A DNA stretch of 64,000 nucleotides from Leptospira ognonensis (GTDB lineage Bacteria > Spirochaetota > Leptospiria > Leptospirales > Leptospiraceae). The stretch covers positions 62,001 to 126,000 of the forward strand of contig NZ_RQGD01000014.1 of NCBI RefSeq assembly GCF_004770745.1. Direction: 5' to 3'. A program made the translations under genes and the position numbers. Shown here one piece after another: positions 7,862-17,062 of this stretch. Numbering within the stretch: position 1 is the stretch's first letter; each line of letters opens with the position of its first letter. The notes under the pieces are model-generated. The model was not told the DNA's origin, ran no database searches, and saw nothing but the letters and a program-made list of their open reading frames with translations.

Positions 7862-9886
7862 ATGTCCATGGAGAAAAAAGAATATCTCCTCCACGATGAG
7901 AAAGGTCAGGCATCCCCTGACAAACCTTGGATTTTTAGGACGTATGCAGGACATACCAATGCGAAAGCCTCAAATGAGCTCTATAGAAAAAACCTTTCTA
8001 AGGGCCAAACAGGGTTATCCATTGCTTTTGACCTTCCAACCCAATGTGGGTATAGCTCAGATCACGCGGTTTCACGCCCAGAAATCGGTAAGGTAGGAGT
8101 TCCTATCAACTCTCTCGAGGATTTTCGCATCTTATTCGATCAAATCCCGATTGAGGAAATGAACACTTCCATGACCATTAATGGGACCTCCATGTGGCTT
8201 CTCTCTCTGTATGTGGCACTTGCCCAAGAGCGGGGAGTTCCTTTAGAAAAATTGAACGGTACGACACAAAACGACCTGATTAAGGAGTATTTAGCGCGAG
8301 GAACCTATATCTACCCTCCTGGGGAATCCATGAAAATCATCGTGGATATGTATGAATATTGTCTTCATAACATCCCGAAATGGAACCCATCAAACATTTG
8401 TTCTTATCATTTGCAAGAAGCAGGCGCCACTCCCGTTCAGGAGCTTTCCTTTGCACTTGCCACAGCAATCGCCGTTCTTGATTCTATCAAAGCACGGAAC
8501 TGCTTCACACCCGAAGATTTTGAACAATGCGTTGGTCGAATCTCCTTTTTTGTAAACGCAGGAATCCGTTTCGTCGAAGAAATGTGTAAAATGCGAGCTT
8601 TCTCGGAACTTTGGGAGGAGATCACACGCGAACGGTATGGTGTCAAAAATCCGAAATACCGAGTCTTCCGTTATGGGGTTCAAGTCAACTCACTAGGATT
8701 AACTGAAGAGCAACCGGAAAACAATGCTTGGAGGATCATCTTAGAATCGCTTGGTGTAACACTTTCTCGTAAAGCGAGATGCCGTGCCTTGCAATTACCT
8801 GCATGGAACGAAGCGCTCTCACTTCCCAGGCCATGGGACCAGCAATGGTCACTGCGACTTCAACAAGTGCTCGCCTATGAAACGGATCTTCTAGAATATC
8901 CAGATCTATTTGATGGTTCAAAAGTCATTGAAGCAAAAGTGAAAGCATTAAAAGACGAAGCCAATATTGAAATTAAAAAGATATTGGATATGGGTGGAGC
9001 TCTTGTTGCTATCGACAACGGTTATATGAAATCCCAACTCGTTAAGTCCCAAACAGAAAGACTCTCAAAGATCAATTCGAATGAACTGATCATTGTTGGT
9101 AAAAATAAATGGACCGAAGGTATCAAATCACCTCTGATGACAGATACTGATGGAGGTATCTTCAAAGTAGATCCAAAATCCGCCGAACAAACACTAGGCG
9201 TTCTTGCAGAAGTAAAATCAAGAAGAGATAATGAGAGAGCCTCAAAGGCGCTGGGTGACTTAAAACAAGCTGCAAAAGACGGAAAAAATTTGATGGAATA
9301 TTCCATCGAATGCGCCAAGGCACTCGTGACAACTGGCGAATGGGCAGATGCTCTCCGAGATGTTTATGGCGAATACAACCCTCCTACTGGCGTTGAAGGT
9401 CAGAAACTATTTTTAACCGATGATAAAGTTGCCAATGTGCGCGGAAAAGTCGAAGCTTTTACTAAGGCACGTGGACACCGACCTAAGATGGTCGTCGGTA
9501 AACCTGGCTTAGATGGTCATTCCAATGGAGCCGAGATGATAGCTGTCTCTGCAAAACATAGTGGATTTGATGTGATCTATTCTGGCATTCGACTCTCACC
9601 TGAAGATATCGTACAGTCGGCAGTTGAAGAAAATGCAGATGTCATTGGCATTTCGATACTCTCGGGATCTCACAAAGAAATCATCAAGCAACTGTTTGAC
9701 GAGCTCGACCATTACAAGGCAAAAGACAAAATTCCTGTGGTGATTGGAGGGATCATTCCGGAATCTGATTTTGCAGAATTAATGGAAATGGGGATCAAAG
9801 CAATTTTTACTCCAAAGGACTATGATCTTATGTCGATTATGAACAAAGTGATCGACATCATTTCCAAAGAAGTGATTCCAGCTTGA
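7862..9886 (+). CDS. B12-dependent acyl-CoA mutase, ethylmalonyl-CoA-mutase-like
   Basis: This 674-residue single-chain mutase combines a substrate (TIM-barrel) domain (about 20-520) and a C-terminal cobalamin domain (about 540-670). The latter carries the base-off motif DxHxxG in GLDGHSNGAE (His near 552) and SILSGSH. Several signatures match ethylmalonyl-CoA mutase (Ecm) rather than methylmalonyl-CoA mutase: FRTYAGH instead of RQYAG, FDLPTQCGYSSDH instead of FDLATHRGYDSDH, and SILSGSH instead of the AAGH form. Ecm interconverts ethylmalonyl-CoA and methylsuccinyl-CoA in acetyl-CoA assimilation. GAGGCAC lies just before the start. The downstream MeaB supports a mutase that needs reactivation. 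Annotation as methylmalonyl-CoA mutase is the main alternative. Confidence 0.88.
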   Translation: MSMEKKEYLLHDEKGQASPDKPWIFRTYAGHTNAKASNELYRKNLSKGQTGLSIAFDLPTQCGYSSDHAVSRPEIGKVGVPINSLEDFRILFDQIPIEEMNTSMTINGTSMWLLSLYVALAQERGVPLEKLNGTTQNDLIKEYLARGTYIYPPGESMKIIVDMYEYCLHNIPKWNPSNICSYHLQEAGATPVQELSFALATAIAVLDSIKARNCFTPEDFEQCVGRISFFVNAGIRFVEEMCKMRAFSELWEEITRERYGVKNPKYRVFRYGVQVNSLGLTEEQPENNAWRIILESLGVTLSRKARCRALQLPAWNEALSLPRPWDQQWSLRLQQVLAYETDLLEYPDLFDGSKVIEAKVKALKDEANIEIKKILDMGGALVAIDNGYMKSQLVKSQTERLSKINSNELIIVGKNKWTEGIKSPLMTDTDGGIFKVDPKSAEQTLGVLAEVKSRRDNERASKALGDLKQAAKDGKNLMEYSIECAKALVTTGEWADALRDVYGEYNPPTGVEGQKLFLTDDKVANVRGKVEAFTKARGHRPKMVVGKPGLDGHSNGAEMIAVSAKHSGFDVIYSGIRLSPEDIVQSAVEENADVIGISILSGSHKEIIKQLFDELDHYKAKDKIPVVIGGIIPESDFAELMEMGIKAIFTPKDYDLMSIMNKVIDIISKEVIPA

Positions 9887-9893
9887 ACTCTTT

Positions 9894-11045
9894 GTGAATC
9901 AAGCTGAATTTAAAATCCTTGTGGTTGAAGATAACGAACTCAACCGCAAGGTCATTGTACAAAAATTAAAGAAAAATCTATACAAAATCGACGAAGCGGA
10001 AAATGGGTTAATGGCTCTGGAAAAGGTCAAAACCTGGAAACCCGATTTGATTTTACTTGATGTAATGATGCCAGAAATGGACGGCTTCCAAGTTCTAGAA
10101 ATTTTAAGACAAACCCAATCCCAAGTGGAGTTACCGATCATTTTGGTAACGGCGATGCAAGATTCAGAAGATATCGTTAAAGGATTTAAGCTTGGAGCCA
10201 ATGATTATTTACCAAAAAACTTTAACACAGAAGAGTTGCTCGCAAGAGTAAATACTGGTTTAAAAATCAGATCTTACCATAAACTCTTGCAGTTACGAAA
10301 CAATACGATTGAACGAGAGCTAGATATCGCACGGCTCATTCAAAAGAAAATACTTCCTCTCTCGACTCCTAACTTACCCGGTTTTACGATTGGCTCGTTG
10401 TATTTACCTATGGATAAAGTAGGAGGAGACTATTACGACTATTTCGAGGCGGAAGGGTATTGCGACTTTTTCATGGCGGATGTATCTGGTCATGGGGTGC
10501 CTGGTGCCCTTATAGCATCGATTCTGAAGATGTCGATGCAATATTGTCACCTATCACATCAAAGTATTTCTGATATCCTAACGAATATGGACCAAGCGGT
10601 TTCGGAGCGAGGCGCCTTGGGCATGTTTGCAACGGCAGTGATCCTACGACTTTTTCCGGAGGTAGCTAAATTCACCTATTCCAATGCCGGCCATCACCCC
10701 CTACTCATTCATCGAAGAGCAAATGACACATTCATAGAGCTTTCGACACCGGGCACGCCTCTAGGAATCAATTTTGATTTTAAAAAATTGGCTTACTTAG
10801 AAGTAGAATTCCAATTAGAAATAGGTGATCGGATTATCTTGTTTACCGATGGAATCATTGAAGCAGTCAATGCAGAAGAAGTCGATTTCGAGACTGCCAT
10901 TTGGAAAAACTTTCTTAAAGAAAATAAAAATGCCGAAATTGCAGATCTATCTGAGAAGTTAATACAAATCTTAAAAGTATTCTCAAATAAGGAAACTTTT
11001 GAAGATGACATCACATGGGTTGTCATCGATTATGCAGGCAATTAA
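9894..11045 (+). CDS. Receiver domain-PP2C (RsbU/SpoIIE-type) phosphatase
   Basis: This 383-residue response regulator starts at GTG, seven bases after the mutase stop. Residues 1-120 are a CheY-like receiver: acidic pair in VVEDNELNRK, phosphoacceptor Asp in ILLDVMMPEMDGF, and conserved Lys in NDYLPKNF. A helical linker (about 125-160, rich in Glu/Arg/Lys) leads to a SpoIIE-type PP2C Ser/Thr phosphatase (about 170-380) with GGDYYDYFE, MADVSGHGVPGALIAS, FTDGIIEA and FEDDITW, which provide the metal-binding acidic residues. Such proteins dephosphorylate STAS anti-sigma antagonists. It sits between the mutase and its chaperone gene in the same operon, a setting that has no obvious metabolic explanation. 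Confidence 0.93.
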   Translation: MNQAEFKILVVEDNELNRKVIVQKLKKNLYKIDEAENGLMALEKVKTWKPDLILLDVMMPEMDGFQVLEILRQTQSQVELPIILVTAMQDSEDIVKGFKLGANDYLPKNFNTEELLARVNTGLKIRSYHKLLQLRNNTIERELDIARLIQKKILPLSTPNLPGFTIGSLYLPMDKVGGDYYDYFEAEGYCDFFMADVSGHGVPGALIASILKMSMQYCHLSHQSISDILTNMDQAVSERGALGMFATAVILRLFPEVAKFTYSNAGHHPLLIHRRANDTFIELSTPGTPLGINFDFKKLAYLEVEFQLEIGDRIILFTDGIIEAVNAEEVDFETAIWKNFLKENKNAEIADLSEKLIQILKVFSNKETFEDDITWVVIDYAGN

Positions 11046-11048
11046 CGC

Positions 11049-12023
11049 ATGAAAGAAAATTTAACTACCCTAATTGAAGAAGCTTACCAAGGCCAAAAAT
11101 ATTCGATCGCAAAAATCATCTCCAAAATCGAGACTCAGGACAATTTTGAATTCAGAAAATCACTCTTTTCCATTTTGGAAGAAAGTGGATCAGATAAATC
11201 CGCTACTAGCATCGGCATTACGGGAACTCCAGGCGCCGGTAAATCCTCTCTGCTCGGCGAAATTTGTAAAATATTTTTGAATGTTGCTCCAGAAAAAAAA
11301 ATGGCCATCGTTGCTATAGATCCTTCTTCAAATATAAGTGGAGGTTCAATCCTTGGAGATAGAACACGCGTTACCTTGCCAAGAAGAGAAAATCGAATTT
11401 ATTTTCGATCACAGCCATCTCAATTGGAGTTGGGAGGATTAAATCCCTACACTTATCATGTAATTCGATTTTTACGGTATATTTTTGATTATGTATTTAT
11501 CGAAACCGTAGGCATTGGCCAAAATGAAATCTCAGTTTCTCTCATTTCTGATCTTTCCCTACTGGTAATGCAGCCGCTGGGAGGAGACCAAGTACAGTTT
11601 ATGAAAAGTGGCATCATGGAAGTACCCGATGCATTTATCATAAATAAATGTGATGAAGAAACTTTGGCAAATTCTAGTTACTATATGCTTGAAACCACTT
11701 TATCCTTTCTCAAAGATATTTTGCCCGATCAGAACCTACCTCCGATTTTTAAAACCTCTGTCGTCAAACATACAGGCACCAAAGAATTATTAGACTATAT
11801 TTTGAATTTTAAAAAAATTAAGAATAGAGCTGAAGAAACAAAGATCCAATTGGAAAAATGGATAGAAAGTGAATACGGCAATTGGGGCAAACGTATCCTG
11901 GCTGCACAAAATTCCAAAAGAATACTTGGAAGATCAGCAATTAAATTAAATGAGGCATCTAACATCTCTTATGAGCAATTAGAAGAAGAAGCTAGAGCCT
12001 TAATTCAATCACATCTGGTTTAG
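11049..12023 (+). CDS. meaB: MeaB/ArgK-family G-protein chaperone of acyl-CoA mutase
   Basis: This 324-residue P-loop GTPase has Walker A ITGTPGAGKSS (about residues 56-66), a DPSS loop (AIDPSSNISGG), the switch ETVGIGQNE, and the base-specificity motif NKCDE. These place it in the MeaB/ArgK family, which loads and protects the cobalamin cofactor of B12 mutases and ejects damaged cofactor using GTP. It starts three bases after the phosphatase gene, so mutase, phosphatase and meaB form one operon. Length and motif order are normal for MeaB. Confidence 0.93.
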   Translation: MKENLTTLIEEAYQGQKYSIAKIISKIETQDNFEFRKSLFSILEESGSDKSATSIGITGTPGAGKSSLLGEICKIFLNVAPEKKMAIVAIDPSSNISGGSILGDRTRVTLPRRENRIYFRSQPSQLELGGLNPYTYHVIRFLRYIFDYVFIETVGIGQNEISVSLISDLSLLVMQPLGGDQVQFMKSGIMEVPDAFIINKCDEETLANSSYYMLETTLSFLKDILPDQNLPPIFKTSVVKHTGTKELLDYILNFKKIKNRAEETKIQLEKWIESEYGNWGKRILAAQNSKRILGRSAIKLNEASNISYEQLEEEARALIQSHLV

Positions 12024-12030
12024 TTTTATA

Positions 12031-13665
12031 TTATCCCTTCGCCCATAAATATCTTTTATCAACTTCGATCGCTTCACTTTTCAATCTAGCAGAACTCCAG
12101 CCGAGATGTTTTGCAAGTTTCGCATCCATTTTTTTCCTTTCCTGTTCATTGATCCGACCTAAAGTTCCCGAACCTGATCTTCGAAAGTAGAAGTCCGTTG
12201 CGTGAATGATATCTTCATTCTTCACTGCATATTCAATTTCTTCTTCATAAAAAGGCTCGCCGTTGGGTAAAATATACTCTTCTATTCCCTTATAGCCAAG
12301 TATCTTGATTGCTTCCATGCCATATCGATCTGCCAGAGTCTCAAGTTTAACTCCTTTTTGTTTTGGATATTTTGAGTAAAGAATTTTCACCAATTCTTGT
12401 TTCGATGCATAGTCACCACCTAACAGAGGAGTTACGCTGGTAGCACAAGGAATTTTTTGGTTCTTCAGAAAGATTGAAACTTGATCCACTAGTTTTTCGG
12501 CGACACCCCTACTCGTGGTATATTTGCCTCCAAGAGCTGAAAAAAATCCCTCGAAACCCTCTTTGGTATAATGCAAAATTTCAGATTTACGAGAAGCAGA
12601 ATATGTATCTTTTTTCGAATCTAAATCTTCGACTAATGGGCGAAGGCCGCCATAGTAATAGTCAACATCTGCCAGCGTTAGATTTGCAAGCCCAAAACTA
12701 GAATTCACTTCTTCCAAAAGGGACTTAATTTCCGATTCTTTAACCTTAAAATTTTCGGGATTCTCATCGTAGACGGTATCTGTCGTACCAACTATGGTTT
12801 TATTTCGCCAAGGTATCACAAATAGATGTGAGCCATCTTTCTTTTGCAGAATGATGCATTCTTTACTGCAGATATTTCTAACTACTACATGGATACCTTT
12901 TGATCTTAACAATTTTTTCTCTGGAGCTATGCCAGCTAAAGCTTCAATGAAATCTGCCCAAGGCCCTGCACTATTAATTAAAACTTTTGTTGATACGAGT
13001 TTGGCTTCATTGCTGATGTTATCCTTAATTCCTACAAGATACCCACCACTATTTTGTTTTGCGATAGAAGTGACTTGCATATAGTTAAATGCATCTGCTT
13101 CTCTTGCTTTTGCGGAAAAAATAAATTCACTTGTATGATGCTCGGGATTTACATTTAGATAATCATAATATTGAAATGAACCTAATAAATTATCTCTGGA
13201 TAACGCCGGACTTTTATAAATGGACTCTGGCTTTGAGTTCCAAGTATATCTTGGTATCAAACAATCTTCGATGATCTGGCGATTACGATCAAAGGCAAGT
13301 AAATTGTAGAGAAACATTCCTGCCCATAGTAACAATCTTTCGAATAGAGAATGGATCGGAATGATAAAACCCAATGTCCTTACTCCGTGCGGAGAAATTT
13401 TTCCTAATATTCGTCTTTCCCGTAACGATTCTCGGACAAGTGAAAATTCTAGATTCTTAAGATACCGCAATCCTCCATGGATGAGTTTGGATGTTGCTTG
13501 GCTGGTACCTGAAGCATAATCAGACTTTTCGACAAGCAGACACTTGAAACCACGAAGAGTTGCGTCCCAAAGGATGTTGGCACCCGTTATGCCGCCGCCT
13601 ATTATCACTATATCATAATCATTCTTAACTTCGTCTAAACGCGATTTTTTATTTTTTGTAGCCAT
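12031..13665 (-). CDS. glpD: FAD-dependent glycerol-3-phosphate dehydrogenase
   Basis: This 544-residue flavoprotein begins with a cytoplasmic tail and an ADP-binding fold (DIVIIGGGITGANILWDATLRG, then LVEKSDYASGTS). It has the GlpD signature SQATSKLIHGGLRYL and the later VVRNICSKEC, IPWRNKTIVGTTDT and GGKYTTSR motifs. The C-terminal domain ends in the DAO_C-type helical segment. It oxidises sn-glycerol 3-phosphate to DHAP at the inner membrane and passes electrons to quinone. It is the last gene of a leftward cluster with a DAG-kinase-like gene, a TetR regulator and an AGPS-like flavoprotein. It ends seven bases from meaB, convergently. Confidence 0.95.
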   Translation of the reverse strand: MATKNKKSRLDEVKNDYDIVIIGGGITGANILWDATLRGFKCLLVEKSDYASGTSQATSKLIHGGLRYLKNLEFSLVRESLRERRILGKISPHGVRTLGFIIPIHSLFERLLLWAGMFLYNLLAFDRNRQIIEDCLIPRYTWNSKPESIYKSPALSRDNLLGSFQYYDYLNVNPEHHTSEFIFSAKAREADAFNYMQVTSIAKQNSGGYLVGIKDNISNEAKLVSTKVLINSAGPWADFIEALAGIAPEKKLLRSKGIHVVVRNICSKECIILQKKDGSHLFVIPWRNKTIVGTTDTVYDENPENFKVKESEIKSLLEEVNSSFGLANLTLADVDYYYGGLRPLVEDLDSKKDTYSASRKSEILHYTKEGFEGFFSALGGKYTTSRGVAEKLVDQVSIFLKNQKIPCATSVTPLLGGDYASKQELVKILYSKYPKQKGVKLETLADRYGMEAIKILGYKGIEEYILPNGEPFYEEEIEYAVKNEDIIHATDFYFRRSGSGTLGRINEQERKKMDAKLAKHLGWSSARLKSEAIEVDKRYLWAKG

Positions 13666-13672
13666 TAATTTC

Positions 13673-14596
13673 CTAACACTTAATTGTAAGTAACGAAGGA
13701 ATTAGGGTAAATTTTGCTGGCAATTGACCCATATTCTCTCCATCTACGTCGATAAACACGTCTTCTGCGGACGAAGCTTCAAGATATGTAATTTGCCTTG
13801 AAGTGACTTTCTCTTCATCATTGAGTTGGCCTTTATATAATTTTGAAAATTTTAAGACAGTCTCCCAAATTCCAACATCCTTAATCGCGAGAAAATCGAA
13901 CAAGCCATCTGAAAGTTTCGCCTTAGGTGCAAACCACATACCACCTCCGGCGTATTCTCCGTTTGCACAAACGACCAAACGGCTTTTTACATCGATGAAT
14001 TCACCATTGCTTAATTTAAGTTGCATTGATTTATTTTTATAAGAGAATAGACACAGGATCGTATAATAAAGAAAGACGGCCTTACCTCCTAACCACTTAC
14101 CTAAACTGGATCGATTGACCCGGTAAACGACTTCGCCTCCCATTCCAAAATCAGCCAAATTCAAGCAGTAGTATTCTCCAATTGATTTATCTTCATTGGT
14201 AAAATTTACCTTTATCATATCAATTTTTCGAACATTCCCTTCTAAAATTTGAAGTATCGCCTTTTCAGGATTCTTGCTTACACGAATTGATTTTACAAAA
14301 TCATTTCCTCTTCCAGCCGGGATGGGGCTGAATATTGCCTCCGGATGGATGGGTTTACCATTCTCTAAAAATCCATTGGCAATGTTTGATAAAGTGCCAT
14401 CTCCTCCAATCCCGATGATCCAAGTGAAACCTTCTTTGATAGACATGCTTGTTAGCTTGCGAGCAGATGTTGCAGGGGTCGTTTCCTCATACACATAGTC
14501 GATCTTTCGTTTATCCAATTCTTTCTTAACGGCCAGCCAGACTTTTTTTGATACACCACCACCAGAAACAGGATTTAAAATAATCTTTGCTTTCAT
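13673..14596 (-). CDS. Diacylglycerol/lipid kinase-like protein
   Basis: The start ATG at 14594-14596 is chosen because AAGGAAC precedes it and the conserved domain begins at once (KAKIILNPVSGGG). The DAGK catalytic signature GIGGDGTLSNIANGF follows at about residues 62-76, then PIPAGRGNDFVKS and a C-terminal domain with GEYAGGGMWFAPKA and the DG-rich ending. This is the DgkB/YegS lipid kinase family, which phosphorylates diacylglycerol or a related lipid with ATP. Seven bases separate it from glpD. Together they point to glycerolipid head-group metabolism. Confidence 0.92.
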   Translation of the reverse strand: MKAKIILNPVSGGGVSKKVWLAVKKELDKRKIDYVYEETTPATSARKLTSMSIKEGFTWIIGIGGDGTLSNIANGFLENGKPIHPEAIFSPIPAGRGNDFVKSIRVSKNPEKAILQILEGNVRKIDMIKVNFTNEDKSIGEYYCLNLADFGMGGEVVYRVNRSSLGKWLGGKAVFLYYTILCLFSYKNKSMQLKLSNGEFIDVKSRLVVCANGEYAGGGMWFAPKAKLSDGLFDFLAIKDVGIWETVLKFSKLYKGQLNDEEKVTSRQITYLEASSAEDVFIDVDGENMGQLPAKFTLIPSLLTIKC

Positions 14597-14606
14597 ATAA
14601 AGTTCC

Positions 14607-15236
14607 TTATTGATTTCCTGGGAAAAGCCCAAAGAACAATACATGTTCAATTGTTTCTATATAGGATTTTTCACTCTTAATCTCTTTTTGAAAATGTCCA
14701 TCTAACAATACCTCGACTGCACCACGAATCATACCCCAAGCAACGGCAACATTGGGGTATGTACCTTTTTGATTTGTTAAATTTTCATTTCTTGTTTGTT
14801 TGTATATTTTCTCAAGAACGCTAAGTCTTGCAGCCCGTTCATTATATAATTTTTCTTTCATTTCGATAGAAACATTTTCAATGTTTAACGTATCACCGCA
14901 TTGTTTTGCAACTAGGTACATATTCTTATCACTTAGGCAATGCTCTATATAGGCCCGAAGTGCAAACCTGGCCATAGCGATTCCATTCGGCTCGTTAAGT
15001 GCAACTTGCAAACTTTCTCGTAGCCTTACATAATCTTCGAACTGAATGCGCGCCATCAAATCATCTTTGCTCTTGAAGTGAAGGTAAATGGTTCCTCGAC
15101 CTATTTCAAGCTGCTTGGCAATATCATCCATTTTTACGAGTGAAGGATGTTTGATTTGAAACAATGAGATGGCAGTGCTCAAAATATTCTGTTCCCGTAT
15201 CGCAAACTCGCGACGTTTTCTCTCAGAAACACCCAT
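14607..15236 (-). CDS. TetR-family transcriptional regulator
   Basis: This 209-residue protein has an N-terminal TetR helix-turn-helix at about residues 10-58: ILSTAISLFQIKHPSLVKMDDIAKQLEIGRGTIYLHFKSKDDL. GRGTIYLHFKSK is the diagnostic recognition-helix block. The rest is an all-helical ligand-binding domain. It lies inside the cluster, two bases after the flavoprotein gene and ten before the lipid kinase, so it probably controls the whole operon, perhaps in response to a fatty acyl ligand. The inverted repeat at 16943-16963 is a candidate operator. Confidence 0.93.
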   Translation of the reverse strand: MGVSERKRREFAIREQNILSTAISLFQIKHPSLVKMDDIAKQLEIGRGTIYLHFKSKDDLMARIQFEDYVRLRESLQVALNEPNGIAMARFALRAYIEHCLSDKNMYLVAKQCGDTLNIENVSIEMKEKLYNERAARLSVLEKIYKQTRNENLTNQKGTYPNVAVAWGMIRGAVEVLLDGHFQKEIKSEKSYIETIEHVLFFGLFPGNQ

Positions 15237-15237
15237 T

Positions 15238-16857
15238 TTATTTTATTCCAAGCAATCCGCCCGGATTCATGATTCCCTTTGGGTCGAATGTTTTTTTAAG
15301 TGAGGAGAGAACCTTTAAAGAAACGCTACCTATCTCTTTTTCCATCCATGGAGATAGTAATCTTCCAATCCCATGGTGATGCGAAAGTGATCCTCCATTC
15401 TTATGTATCGTATCGATCAATCCCTTATGAAAGGATTCAAAAGATGAGATTTCGTTTCTCTCCTGCATCGGAGAAATGAATATAAAATATAAATTTGCAC
15501 CATTTTCATATGCGTGCGAAATATGTACCATACAGGCAGTATTGGGAAAACTCTTAATGTATTTACGAGTATTGAACCAAAGATCATGCAATTCATGCCA
15601 CGTAACCGCCGTTTCTATTGTATCGATACGGATTCCTTCATCCATAAGGGAATCTCTCAAGTAGGCACTGGAATATCGCTGGTGTAACCATTTTTCGACG
15701 GGGGATTTGCCTGTGGAAAAAGCCCCTCTTCTCTTTGCTATTTTCTTAATTTTTTTGAAAACAAATTTAGTATAATCTGGGTCACCATCAATGATCACAT
15801 GCATGAGAGATCTCTGACCAGATTTGTAACCAATCAGACTTAAAAACTTATCCTCCTTCCCACCATTTAGCCCACTCATATGAAAAGAAATTTCAGTCTC
15901 TTCTGGATCTTGGATGCGAAAGAAGTGCGGTTTCCCAAATCCACCTTGCATGACTTCTCGCATTGTTTCAACAGCTGAAATAAAATCTTTAAATATAAAA
16001 GACCCTTTCGTTGAATTTTCTGGGTTAAACTTCCTAATCTTTAAGGTGGCAGAAGTAATCACTCCAAAAGATCCCTCGCTACCTAAAAATAATTTAAAAA
16101 TATCAGGTCCAATGGAACTTGCTGGGTATGGTTTCGATTTAATTTTTCCTTCGGGAGTAACCACCGTTACAGCTAGCAAAATGTCTTCCATTTTTCCATA
16201 ACCCGTAGATGCCTGACCTGCTCCTTTTGCTGCAATCCATCCTCCAACGGTCGAGAATTCGAAAGATTGGGGGAAATGACCGCAAGTAAAACCCTTTTCA
16301 TTTAAAAAGGATTCTAATGCTGGACCGCTTATTCCAGACTGAACGGTAACAGTACTATCAATCGCATTAAAATCGATGATCTTATCCAATAGAGATAGAT
16401 CCATCGATATACCTCCTTTAGGTGCTTCTAATGCCCGAGTTACACTCGAACCTAAACCAAAAGGAATGATCGGAGTTTTTTGCTGAGATGCGAGGATCAC
16501 GATTTTTTCAACTTCATCTTCCGTCTTAGGATGCAAAACAGCATCAACAACAGAATCAACTTTTCCAAAACGTGCATTCAGTATTTCTGAATAGAATTTT
16601 CCAATTGAGTGTCTTGCTCTCACTTCTGGATCAACCGAAAAGGTTTCTATTCCAGTAATCTTCTTAAACTTAGCAAGTGTTTGTATTGAAAGTTTGCTTT
16701 TTTTTAGTTCATTTAACTTTGGATGACCCTTTGGAAAACTCGCTTTAAAAGAGGAAGATACTGGGAATGTAGATTCTAAAAAATGGCGCGTATGAGAAGG
16801 AAGAGTTTCCTCTACCGCAAGAGAACCCCATTTGAAAATTTTACGTGTGTTTGACAT
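15238..16857 (-). CDS. FAD-linked oxidase, alkyl-DHAP synthase (AGPS)-like
   Basis: This 539-residue protein has a PCMH/VAO-type FAD domain: PFGLGSSVT, then PQSFEFSTVGGWIAAKGAGQASTGYGKMEDILL and SSIGPDIFKLFLGSEGSFGVIT. The C-terminal part has NGGSLSHHHGIGRLLSPW, matching the active-site triple His of alkyldihydroxyacetonephosphate synthase. AGPS swaps the acyl chain of acyl-DHAP for a fatty alcohol to make ether lipids. Overall order of motifs follows AGPS closely, but an orphan oxidase role is also possible. It is the first gene of the four-gene lipid operon; the promoter region at 16858-17062 holds an inverted repeat. Confidence 0.85.
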   Translation of the reverse strand: MSNTRKIFKWGSLAVEETLPSHTRHFLESTFPVSSSFKASFPKGHPKLNELKKSKLSIQTLAKFKKITGIETFSVDPEVRARHSIGKFYSEILNARFGKVDSVVDAVLHPKTEDEVEKIVILASQQKTPIIPFGLGSSVTRALEAPKGGISMDLSLLDKIIDFNAIDSTVTVQSGISGPALESFLNEKGFTCGHFPQSFEFSTVGGWIAAKGAGQASTGYGKMEDILLAVTVVTPEGKIKSKPYPASSIGPDIFKLFLGSEGSFGVITSATLKIRKFNPENSTKGSFIFKDFISAVETMREVMQGGFGKPHFFRIQDPEETEISFHMSGLNGGKEDKFLSLIGYKSGQRSLMHVIIDGDPDYTKFVFKKIKKIAKRRGAFSTGKSPVEKWLHQRYSSAYLRDSLMDEGIRIDTIETAVTWHELHDLWFNTRKYIKSFPNTACMVHISHAYENGANLYFIFISPMQERNEISSFESFHKGLIDTIHKNGGSLSHHHGIGRLLSPWMEKEIGSVSLKVLSSLKKTFDPKGIMNPGGLLGIK

Positions 16858-16942
16858 AGAAAAGTAACCGTAGTAGCCGAAAGATTCTTCATTTTTGAAC
16901 CAGGTTCATTTTCTGACAACTACAAATGCAAAAAGACGAACT

Positions 16943-16963
16943 AATTCTCATTTTATGAGAATT
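16943..16963. promoter_or_regulatory. Perfect 8-bp inverted repeat, possible TetR operator
   Basis: AATTCTCA and TGAGAATT are separated by five bases (TTTTA). The repeat lies 86 bases upstream of the flavoprotein start, in the promoter region of the operon that contains a TetR gene. It could also act as a terminator hairpin for the gene ending at 17063, but no adjacent U-run is seen in either direction. Confidence 0.4.
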
Positions 16964-17024
16964 TTGATTTCTTTTTAATTCGGTTGAGATATGCAGGAAA
17001 CAGGCGAGCGGGAAACCCTCGAAC

Positions 17025-17053
17025 CACACCTCCCCACCCAAAAGGGCGGGGGC
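17025..17053 (-). terminator. GC-rich hairpin after the gene ending at 17063
   Basis: On the minus strand, CCCCGCCC, a TTTT loop and GGGTGGGG pair fully if one G-U wobble is allowed. It starts a few bases after the stop of the 151-residue gene. There is no U-tract, so it is a weak terminator or a transcript-end stabiliser. Confidence 0.4.
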
Positions 17054-17062
17054 CTTCAAAAA

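Noticed and set aside
16985..17050. GGTTCGAG word resembling a tRNA T-loop on the minus strand
   Set aside because: No acceptor stem, anticodon arm or CCA-compatible end could be built around it.
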